Positions 1 to 5,191 of a DNA stretch of 5,191 nt are shown here, one piece after another. Under the pieces are notes generated by a model, which searched no databases, was not told the DNA's origin, and was given only the letters and a program-made list of their open reading frames with translations. Each line of letters starts with the position of its first letter. Positions within the stretch are counted from its first letter, which is position 1. The position numbers and the translations under genes were made by a program. The stretch spans positions 1 to 5,191 of the forward strand of contig JBBQFB010000257.1 of assembly GCA_038321545.1 (NCBI GenBank), given 5' to 3'. This stretch comes from VFJZ01 sp038321545 (GTDB lineage Bacteria; Actinomycetota; Thermoleophilia; Gaiellales; F1-60-MAGs149).

Positions 1-1001
1 CGCTCGCAGACCGGCTCGACCGGCGGATGGTGGCCGCCATCGGCGGCGTCGCCGGCGCGCTGCTGCTCGCGACGCTCGCGCTCGGCGCGAGCGTCGTCGT
101 GCTGACGGCCGTGATGGTGCTCGCGATCATCGCCGCATCGCCGATCCGCCCCGTGATCGGGGCCGCCCTGCCGAACCTCGTCATCGAGGGGGACCTGCGG
201 TTCGCGAACGGCTACGTGCAGGCGCTGCGCAACGCCGCTCTCACGCTCGCGCCGGTCGCAGCCGGACTCGGCGTGGGCATCGTCGGCGCGCGCGGCATCT
301 TCGCGATCGCGGCCGGCTCGCTCCTGCTGTCGGTGCTCGTGCTGGTGTGCGTCCGCGGCCAGTTCCACGGTGTCGAGAGCACCGACGAGGTGTCCGGCTC
401 GCCGCTGGCCGGCTTCGCGCTGATCCGCCGCGATCGCGTGCTCGGCGCGGTCGTGATCGCCGGCGCGCTGTCGTATCTCGCGGCGGCGTACTGCTCGATC
501 GCCGACCTGCCGCTGGCCATCGACGATCTCGGCGCGGGCGAGACGGGCTACGGCCTGCTGGTCGCCGCGTGGGGCGTCGGCACCACGCTCGGCGCGGTCG
601 TCGCACGCCGCGCGATGCAGCGCCTGGGCGTCGAGCGCGCGTTCACGATCGCGCTGCTGGTCGAGGGCATCGCGATCGGGCTGGTCGCGTTCGCTCCGTC
701 GATCACGCTCGCAGCGATCGCGTTCATCGCCGGCGGGATGATGGGCGGCATCGGCATCACGGCCGACCAGGTGCTCGTGCAGGAGCGCGTCGCCGACGGC
801 GTCCGCGGACGTGTGCGGGCGGCGAACGACGCCGTGATGGCGGCCGCGTACTCGCTGTCGCTGGGAGTCGGCGGCTTCGTGGTCGTGGCGCTCGGCCCGC
901 GCGGAACCTACCTCGTCGGCGGTCTCGGCGTCATCGGCGCGGCGTTCGTGGGGATGCGGGTGCTCCGCCGGAAGCCGGCCGCCGTGCGCATCGCCGCGTA
1001 G
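1..1001 (+). CDS. MFS efflux transporter, MFS_3/EntS-like, 5'-truncated by window edge
   Basis: Major facilitator superfamily permease, probably a proton-driven exporter in the cytoplasmic membrane; the substrate cannot be read from sequence. The reading frame is open to the left edge (first full codon at base 3). Its first visible residues, LADRLDRR, match MFS motif A of the TM2-TM3 cytoplasmic loop. The ATG at base 27 is therefore internal, and TM1, TM2 and the true start lie outside the window. Numbering from that ATG, hydrophobic segments lie near 3-22, 23-45, 69-91, 92-110, 138-160, 173-193, 204-224, 226-248, 268-289 and 293-313. That makes ten helices, as expected for TM3-TM12. A polar central loop (110-130) separates the two halves. 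The ALPNLV...DLRFANG stretch after TM4 and the QERVADGVRGRVRA stretch before TM11 resemble the MFS_3 / transmembrane secretion effector family (EntS, macrolide exporters). The stop is TAG at 999-1001, 10 bases before the glycosylase start, so the two are probably co-transcribed. Family call is strong; subfamily is moderate. Confidence 0.9.
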   Translation, partial: LADRLDRRMVAAIGGVAGALLLATLALGASVVVLTAVMVLAIIAASPIRPVIGAALPNLVIEGDLRFANGYVQALRNAALTLAPVAAGLGVGIVGARGIFAIAAGSLLLSVLVLVCVRGQFHGVESTDEVSGSPLAGFALIRRDRVLGAVVIAGALSYLAAAYCSIADLPLAIDDLGAGETGYGLLVAAWGVGTTLGAVVARRAMQRLGVERAFTIALLVEGIAIGLVAFAPSITLAAIAFIAGGMMGGIGITADQVLVQERVADGVRGRVRAANDAVMAAAYSLSLGVGGFVVVALGPRGTYLVGGLGVIGAAFVGMRVLRRKPAAVRIAA

Positions 1002-1011
1002 TCTTCCGCTC

Positions 1012-1866
1012 GTGCTCGAACGGACGATCCGGCCCGTCGCCCCGTACGACCTCGCCGCCTCTGCGCGCGGTCTGGGCGACGGCACCCGGAGGTTCCGCAA
1101 CGGCGTGCTGGAGCTCTACCTGCGCGAGGGCGTCGTCCGCGTGCGGCAGCGCGGCGACGGCGTGCTCGTGGTCGCGACCGGCACGGACGAGGCCTTCGAC
1201 CGCGCGCAGTTCGTGCTCGGCGCCGACCTCGACCACCGGCCGTTCCTCGAGCTGGCGGCGCGGGACGGGCTGCTGCGCGACAGCATCGGCCGGCGGCGCG
1301 GCGTGCGGGTGCTGCGTACCGCGACGGTCGCCCACGCACTGCTGAAGGCCATGTGCGGACAGCTGATCCAGGCCTCGGCGGCGATCGCGATCGAGCGCGA
1401 CGTGCTCCGGATGCTGGCGGCCGGTGGCCAGGTGACGCCACCTTCGCGAGACGATATCGCCGGCCTCTCCTCGCCGCGCGTCGCCCGCCTGGGCCTGGCG
1501 CCCCGCCGTGCCGACGCTCTCGTGCGGGTGGCTCGCACCCTCGACCTGGAGCGGCTGCACGCGCATCCGACGGCGGCCGTCGTCGCGCGCCTGTGCCGCG
1601 AGCCGCAGCTCGGCCCATGGTCGGCCGGCATGGTCGCCCTGTACGGGCTCGGTCGCACCGAGGCGGGGCTGGTCGGCGATCTCGGCCTCGTCGTGCTGGC
1701 CCGGTCGCTCTGGGGCCGCCGGGTCGAGACGTGGGAGACGGCGGCGCTGCTCGAGCCCTATGGCGAGTGGGCCGGGCTCGCCGGCATGCACCTGCTCGCG
1801 CTCAGCGGGCGGACGAGCGTGCGTCGACCTGCGGTAGCGCCCGGCGGATCTCGCGCGGCAGGTTGA
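1012..1866 (+). CDS. alkA: DNA-3-methyladenine glycosylase II (AlkA-type HhH-GPD base-excision repair enzyme)
   Basis: Predicted to cut the N-glycosidic bond of alkylated purines such as 3-methyladenine, leaving an abasic site for base-excision repair. The protein is 284 aa, close to E. coli AlkA. Residues 1-100 fit the variable AlkA N-terminal domain. The helical HhH-GPD core begins near 105; the Q117-A121 stretch (QLIQA) matches the conserved helix that normally reads Q-Q-I/V-S. Helix-hairpin-helix and GPD region: EPQLGPWSAG at 197-206, then GDLGL at 222-226, with Asp223 (codon 1678-1680) as the expected catalytic aspartate. The first glycine of the usual G-I-G hairpin is Gln199 here. The C-terminal W-T-A...Y-G-E-W...H-L-L pattern (241-262) matches the family's last helices. 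The start is GTG at 1012: upstream codons in frame back to base 961 contain no ATG, GTG or TTG. No clear Shine-Dalgarno is visible. The last 21 residues are encoded antisense to ispH and lie beyond the conserved fold. alkA is a family-level symbol; the exact substrate range is unknown. Confidence 0.9.
   Translation: MLERTIRPVAPYDLAASARGLGDGTRRFRNGVLELYLREGVVRVRQRGDGVLVVATGTDEAFDRAQFVLGADLDHRPFLELAARDGLLRDSIGRRRGVRVLRTATVAHALLKAMCGQLIQASAAIAIERDVLRMLAAGGQVTPPSRDDIAGLSSPRVARLGLAPRRADALVRVARTLDLERLHAHPTAAVVARLCREPQLGPWSAGMVALYGLGRTEAGLVGDLGLVVLARSLWGRRVETWETAALLEPYGEWAGLAGMHLLALSGRTSVRRPAVAPGGSRAAG
1802..1866. other. Convergent 3' overlap of alkA-like gene and ispH (65 bp)
   Basis: The minus-strand ispH stop (TCA on the plus strand, 1802-1804) lies inside the glycosylase gene, and the glycosylase stop (TGA, 1864-1866) lies inside ispH. 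The shared DNA encodes glycosylase residues 264-284 and the final 20 residues of IspH, including its conserved L-P-R-E. The glycosylase fold appears to end at about residue 262, so its tail looks like a read-through extension. There is no intergenic space and I see no strong hairpin with a T-run, so the two transcripts should overlap as antisense RNAs. Confidence 0.9.
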
Positions 1867-2776
1867 ACGACACGTCCTCGTGCACGACGTGCAGCTCGTC
1901 GACCTGCGTCACGCCGTTCGCGGCGAACCAGTCGACGACGCGGCGCACGAGCGACTCCGGCGCGCTCGCACCGCTGGTGATGCCGACGGTCTCGACACCC
2001 TCCAGCCAGCGCTCGTCGATGGCGGACTCGTCCTCGATCAGGTGGCTGGGCACGCCCGCGTCACGCGCGACCTCGACCAGCCGGTTCGAGTTGGACGAGT
2101 TGCGCGACCCGATCACGAGCACCAGGTCGACCTCGCGGACGAGCGCCTTGACGGCGGCCTGCCGGTTCGACGTGGCGTAACAGATGTCTTCCTTGGCGGG
2201 CGCCTCGATGTGGGGGAAGCGCGCGCGCAGCGCCGCGATGATGTCGCGCGTCTCGTCGACCGACAGCGTGGTCTGCGTCAGGTACACGAGCGGCGTCTCG
2301 GGCCCCAGGTCGGCAAGGGCAGCCACCTCGGCGACGGTGCCGACCAGGCGCGTGGCGGCGGGCGCCTCGCCCATCGTGCCCTCGACCTCCTCGTGGCCCT
2401 CGTGGCCGACCAGGATGATCGTGTAGCCGCGCCCGGCGAAATGCTTCGCCTCGGAGTGCACCTTCGTGACCAGCGGGCAGGTCGCGTCGATGACGTTCAG
2501 GCTGCGGGCGGCGGCGTTCGTGTGCACCGTCGGAGCGACGCCGTGCGCGGAGAAGACCACCGTCGCGCCATGCGGCACGTCCTCCTCGGAGCTGACGAAG
2601 ATCGCACCGCGGCGTGCCAGTTCGGCCACGACGTGACGGTAGTGGACGAGCTCCTTGCGCACGAACACGGGCTCGCCGCCGGCCAGGTCGAGCGCGCGCT
2701 CGACCGTCTCGACGGCGCGGTCGACCCCGGCGCAGTAGCCGCGGGGCGCGGCGAGCAGGAGACGCGTGGGTGCCAC
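1802..2776 (-). CDS. ispH: 4-hydroxy-3-methylbut-2-enyl diphosphate reductase (IspH/LytB)
   Basis: Last step of the MEP isoprenoid pathway: a cytoplasmic [4Fe-4S] enzyme reducing HMBPP to isopentenyl and dimethylallyl diphosphate. The protein is 324 aa, typical of the family. Three cysteines sit in the contexts expected for cluster ligands: Cys15 (PRGYCAGV), Cys100 (DATCPLV) and Cys199 (EDICYATSNRQ). Substrate-pocket motifs are intact: ELVHY (His45), FSAHGV (His78), GHEEVEGT (His128 and the active-site acid Glu130), TQTTLSVDET (167-176), GSRNSSNSNRL (223-233) and ITSGASAPE (266-274). The C-terminal EDVSFNLPRE is also typical. The start is GTG at 2776-2774. An in-frame TAG at 2788-2786, with no start codon between, rules out anything longer, and the glycine-cysteine motif at residue 15 rules out much shorter. 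No Shine-Dalgarno precedes it; a -10-like box seven bases upstream suggests a leaderless mRNA. It is convergent with the glycosylase gene and divergent from the GAF gene, so it is probably transcribed alone. Confidence 0.98.
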   Translation of the reverse strand: MAPTRLLLAAPRGYCAGVDRAVETVERALDLAGGEPVFVRKELVHYRHVVAELARRGAIFVSSEEDVPHGATVVFSAHGVAPTVHTNAAARSLNVIDATCPLVTKVHSEAKHFAGRGYTIILVGHEGHEEVEGTMGEAPAATRLVGTVAEVAALADLGPETPLVYLTQTTLSVDETRDIIAALRARFPHIEAPAKEDICYATSNRQAAVKALVREVDLVLVIGSRNSSNSNRLVEVARDAGVPSHLIEDESAIDERWLEGVETVGITSGASAPESLVRRVVDWFAANGVTQVDELHVVHEDVSFNLPREIRRALPQVDARSSAR

Positions 2777-2782
2777 GCGGGC

Positions 2783-2788
2783 AGTCTA
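2783..2788 (-). promoter_or_regulatory. Candidate -10 box for leaderless ispH transcript
   Basis: Read on the minus strand, this is TAGACT, which fits the actinobacterial TANNNT -10 pattern. Six bases (GCCCGC) separate it from the GTG start of ispH, so a normal initiation distance puts the transcript's first base on or next to the G of the start codon. There is no good TTGACA-like -35 at 16-19 bp, and no ribosome-binding site, which fits leaderless expression. In this GC-rich DNA, A/T-containing hexamers are scarce, which adds weight. Confidence 0.55.
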
Positions 2789-2813
2789 TCCGCGGCCGCC
2801 TGCCTGCCCGCCA

Positions 2814-2830
2814 CGGGAGGTCCCGGAACC
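2814..2830. repeat. Short overlapping palindromes in the divergent promoter region
   Basis: Two overlapping inverted repeats are visible. CGGGA-GG-TCCCG (2814-2825) has perfect 5-bp arms. GGTCCCGGAACC (2819-2830) is a 12-bp palindrome with one mismatched pair. They end seven bases before the candidate -10 box of the GAF gene, over the position a -35 element would occupy, and no good -35 is seen there. This could be an operator for an unknown regulator. Palindromes this short arise by chance in GC-rich DNA, so the call is weak. Confidence 0.25.
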
Positions 2831-2837
2831 GATGCAC

Positions 2838-2843
2838 TAGGAT
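2838..2843 (+). promoter_or_regulatory. Candidate -10 box for the GAF sensor gene
   Basis: TAGGAT fits TANNNT and would start transcription around base 2850, giving a 5' leader of about 27 nt before the GTG at 2877. No convincing -35 hexamer is present 16-19 bp upstream, so an activator or an alternative sigma factor is possible. The first three bases are also the in-frame stop codon that limits how far upstream the GAF gene can start. Confidence 0.4.
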
Positions 2844-2851
2844 TGTCGGGC

Positions 2852-2868
2852 GGCGTCCCCTCGACGCC
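2852..2868 (+). other. Small hairpin in the predicted 5' leader of the GAF gene
   Basis: GGCGTC (2852-2857) and GACGCC (2863-2868) are perfectly complementary 6-bp arms around a 5-nt loop (CCCTC). The stem would begin almost at the predicted transcript 5' end and ends directly against the AGGG ribosome-binding candidate. It could protect the 5' end or influence ribosome access. There is no following T-run, so it is not an intrinsic terminator. It may be chance. Confidence 0.3.
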
Positions 2869-2872
2869 AGGG
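2869..2872 (+). promoter_or_regulatory. Weak ribosome-binding site for the GAF gene
   Basis: AGGG lies four bases before the GTG at 2877. It is a partial Shine-Dalgarno match with tight spacing, but it is the only candidate and supports this GTG, which is also the only start codon after the in-frame TAG at 2838-2840. Confidence 0.4.
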
Positions 2873-2876
2873 CACC

Positions 2877-5191
2877 GTGACTGATCAGGACCGAGTCTTC
2901 CTCGTAGCCGCGCTCCTAGCGCTTGCGCTCGTCGCCCTCGCGACGAGCCTCACGCTGCTCGCGGCACGCGGGCGCGCCCACCTCCGCGCACCGTTGGCCG
3001 GAGCGCTCACGTTCTCGCTGCTCAGCCTCGCCGCGACCGGCGGCATCGGGGCGCTGGCGCTTCTGCAGGAGTCGAACGACCTGGCGGTTGCAGCGGGAGT
3101 GGCGGCCTGCATCTCCACCCTCTCGATCGCCCGTGTCGGCCTGCTCCGGCGTGAGCACGGCGCGCTGGTGGGCGGCAATGCCGCGGTCGCGGAGGCGCGC
3201 GCTGCGGCGCGCGCCACGCTGCGGGCACTGGTGGCCGCGACGCGGCTGGCCGAGCGGCTCGACGGTGCGTCGACGCTGGAGGAGATCGACGCGCTGCTGT
3301 CCGACGCCGCGCGGCGTGCGCTGCCCGACGCCGTGGTGGCGATCGTGCCCGCCGAGCCGGCGCAGGACGGGCCGCACGTCGACGTCCCGCTGCGAACCGG
3401 CGACGAGCGCCTGCTCCGCGCCACCTGGCCCGCTCCCCCCGCGCACGGGCGCGAGGATCTGTCGGCCGCCGAGGTCGTGCTGCGTGCCCTGGCGTCGGAG
3501 GCGGCGCTGGGAGTGGCGCGACTCGACGGGCGCCGCGCAGCCGAGGCCGAGGTGCGCCGCCGCGACGTGACCGCAGCGCTGGGCGAGCGGCTCCGGGGCG
3601 CCGACGACGCGTTCGGCGCGTGCCACCTCGCCGCACAGGCCGCGGGCACCGAGCTGGGAGCGCGTTCCGCTGCCATCGAGACGACCGGCACCAACGCCAC
3701 GTTCACGCTCGACGGCGACCGCTCCGGCGACCACGAGCTGGTCGTGCCGCTGGACGGCGGGGGCAAGCTCGCCCTGTCGCTGGCGGCCGAGCCGGGCGCG
3801 TCCGACCTGGCCGTGGCCAACGGCATCGGCGACGCGCTGGCGCGCGCGCTGATGATCCACGCCGCCCGGCGCATCGCGAACGAGCGCAGCATCCGGCAGG
3901 CCGCCGTCGCAGCCGCCGCGCGCAGCGTCCACGGCCCGCTGGACGGCATGCTGCACGGCGTCGCCGACGCCGCGCGCGCGGCGCTCGAGGCGGACGCCAT
4001 CGTGATCTACACGCTCGGTGCGGGAGGCCCGGTGGCGATCGAGGCGGTCGGCACCGGCCTCCCCGAGACCTGCGACGGCGTGGCCGCCCAGGCGATCGCG
4101 ACCGCCCGCAGCGTCGTCGACGCCGATGGCCGGTTCCTGGCGGCCTCGCCCGGCGAGCTGGCCTGCGGCGTCGCGGTGCCGCTGCCCGGTGGTGGCGAGC
4201 GCGGGGCCATCTCGGCGCTCTACCGCACCGAGCGCCTGCTCACCGACCGCGACGCCGAGGACCTGGCTGCCTTCGCGCAGATCGCCGCCCTCGCGATCGA
4301 CCGCTCCACGCTGGAGCGCGAGCTCGATCGCCGTGAGGTGCTGCGGGCCGGCTATCTCGAGATCACCGATGCGCTCGCGGGCACCCGCGAGCCGGCCGAG
4401 ACGTACACCGCCGTCGCATCGGCCGCCCGCCGGGGCCTTCGCGCGGCGGCCGCCGTGGTCGTCACGGAGTCCGATGGCATGGGCCTGCGCGCCACCGGGT
4501 CGGCACCGACGATGCCCGCGCTGGTGGACGAGTCGGGCCAGGCCGGCGCGCTGCTGCAGCTCGCGGCCCGCGAGGGCCGCATCGTGCTCTGCGCCGACGC
4601 CTCGTCCGACCGCCGCGTCTCGGGCGCCGAGCGCCGCCGGCTGCTCGATGCCGGCCAGCGGTCGGCGCTCTGCGTGCCGGTCGTGAGCCCCGCCGGCCTG
4701 ACCGCCGTACTGGGCGTCGTCTGGCCCGAGGCGCACGCCGCGAGCGACGACGACCTCGATCTCGCGCGCCACCTCGGCACCGCCGCCGCAGCGGCGATCG
4801 AGCGGGCCGAGACCCTCGCGTCGGAGCGCCAGGCCCGGGCTCGTGCGCAGGAGCTGCAGCGGATCGGCGGGCTGATGGCCTCCAACCTCGACGCCGCCGC
4901 CGTGCTGCGCGAGATCGTCTCGCAGGCCGCGCTGCTGCTGAACGCCGACTCGTGCGCGCTGCGCCTGGTGGAGGGCGACCGTCTGGTCGTGCGCGCCGTT
5001 CAGGGCGAGGCCGCCGAGCTCCTGGCGGGCGAGCAGGCGCCGCTGACGGGAGGGCCGACCGGAGAGGTGCTCGCGCGCCGCACGCCCGTCGCCGTCGCCG
5101 ACATGGCCGCCGACGACCGGTTCCTGCCCGACGACCCGCTCGTGCAGGCGCGGTTCGCCGCGTACCTGGGCGCGCCGATCCTCTCACCCGA
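2877..5191 (+). CDS. Membrane-anchored multi-GAF-domain sensor protein, 3'-truncated by window edge
   Basis: Signalling receptor with a membrane anchor and tandem GAF ligand-binding domains; 771 codons are visible and the frame is still open at the right edge. Hydrophobic segments at about 7-30, 40-63 and 68-90, with arginine-rich residues after the first (31-37) and third (91-92), predict an outside N-terminus and a cytoplasmic remainder. GAF-like units follow at about 117-218, 230-333, 345-480, 490-645 and 660 to the edge. The first two are degenerate. The third has GVAVPL (431-436). The fourth has ALCVPV (597-602). The fifth is the most canonical, with a G-P-T-G-E-V-L-A-R-R...V-A-D-M-A-A-D-D-R-F stretch at 726-749. 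Charged helices at 473-495 and 641-665 link domains 3-4 and 4-5 and resemble signalling helices. Proteins of this build usually end in a histidine kinase, GGDEF/EAL or SpoIIE-type phosphatase domain, which here lies outside the window. The GTG at 2877 is the only start after an in-frame TAG at 2838-2840. The ligand is unknown. Multi-GAF identity is firm; the domain count is by eye. Confidence 0.88.
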   Translation, partial: MTDQDRVFLVAALLALALVALATSLTLLAARGRAHLRAPLAGALTFSLLSLAATGGIGALALLQESNDLAVAAGVAACISTLSIARVGLLRREHGALVGGNAAVAEARAAARATLRALVAATRLAERLDGASTLEEIDALLSDAARRALPDAVVAIVPAEPAQDGPHVDVPLRTGDERLLRATWPAPPAHGREDLSAAEVVLRALASEAALGVARLDGRRAAEAEVRRRDVTAALGERLRGADDAFGACHLAAQAAGTELGARSAAIETTGTNATFTLDGDRSGDHELVVPLDGGGKLALSLAAEPGASDLAVANGIGDALARALMIHAARRIANERSIRQAAVAAAARSVHGPLDGMLHGVADAARAALEADAIVIYTLGAGGPVAIEAVGTGLPETCDGVAAQAIATARSVVDADGRFLAASPGELACGVAVPLPGGGERGAISALYRTERLLTDRDAEDLAAFAQIAALAIDRSTLERELDRREVLRAGYLEITDALAGTREPAETYTAVASAARRGLRAAAAVVVTESDGMGLRATGSAPTMPALVDESGQAGALLQLAAREGRIVLCADASSDRRVSGAERRRLLDAGQRSALCVPVVSPAGLTAVLGVVWPEAHAASDDDLDLARHLGTAAAAAIERAETLASERQARARAQELQRIGGLMASNLDAAAVLREIVSQAALLLNADSCALRLVEGDRLVVRAVQGEAAELLAGEQAPLTGGPTGEVLARRTPVAVADMAADDRFLPDDPLVQARFAAYLGAPILSP

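Noticed and set aside
27..29. ATG at base 27 as the true start of the transporter
   Set aside because: The frame is open upstream to base 3 and encodes LADRLDRR, the MFS motif A that sits between TM2 and TM3. Two helices must precede it.
347..1345. Plus-strand open frame (332 codons) spanning the transporter and glycosylase genes in another frame
   Set aside because: It is Arg-rich with no domain, and overlaps two genes that have clear family motifs in their own frames.
931..1791. Minus-strand open frame (286 codons) opposite the glycosylase gene
   Set aside because: Its composition is typical of a GC-driven antisense shadow, while the opposite strand holds the complete HhH-GPD enzyme.
2852..2868. 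Hairpin as an intrinsic terminator
   Set aside because: The stem is only 6 bp, there is no T-run after it, and it lies between a plausible promoter and a start codon rather than after a gene.
1880..2884. Plus-strand open frame (334 codons) opposite ispH
   Set aside because: It is a shadow of ispH, whose catalytic motifs are all intact on the minus strand. The shadow has an Arg/Asp/Val-rich composition with no family resemblance.
2916..4772. Long minus-strand open frame (618 codons) opposite the GAF gene
   Set aside because: Its translation is low-complexity, rich in Arg, Gly, Ala and His, with no recognisable domain. It lies antisense to a frame with clear GAF motifs. Long antisense open frames are expected in such GC-rich DNA.
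1..5191. Mobile element, CRISPR array, tRNA or rRNA
   Set aside because: I saw no transposase-like motifs, no regularly spaced direct repeats and no RNA-gene signatures. The window is nearly filled by four ordinary protein genes of uniform composition.

Overview
This is a compact, very GC-rich chromosomal stretch. GC is roughly 70% by eye, with strong G/C preference at third codon positions. The three gene starts that can be seen are all GTG, and the -10 elements fit the TANNNT pattern. Together with protein content and style, this suggests a high-GC actinobacterium. A membrane-anchored protein with many GAF domains would suit the Thermoleophilia/Solirubrobacterales or a related lineage, but that placement is an inference and cannot be proven from this window. 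I see no rRNA, tRNA, CRISPR array, insertion sequence or phage gene.

Layout. (1) Bases 1-1001, plus strand: the 3' part of a major facilitator superfamily exporter, cut by the left edge just inside its cytoplasmic motif A. (2) Bases 1012-1866, plus strand: a complete AlkA-type DNA-3-methyladenine glycosylase, starting 10 bases after the transporter stop and probably co-transcribed with it. (3) Bases 1802-2776, minus strand: a complete ispH, the last enzyme of the MEP isoprenoid pathway. Its 3' end overlaps the 3' end of the glycosylase gene tail to tail by 65 bp. (4) Bases 2777-2876: a 100-bp divergent promoter region between ispH and the next gene. It holds a candidate -10 box for each side, a short palindrome and a small hairpin. 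(5) Bases 2877-5191, plus strand: the 5' 771 codons of a large sensor protein with three N-terminal membrane helices and about five tandem GAF domains. It is cut by the right edge before any output domain appears.

The genes do not form one obvious pathway. The transporter and glycosylase may form a small efflux/repair operon. ispH is housekeeping and appears to have a leaderless mRNA. The GAF protein is a signalling receptor whose ligand and output are not visible. The most interesting items are the GAF-domain array, the antisense tail overlap and the apparent leaderless ispH promoter. I did not find convincing evidence of a wholly new system.
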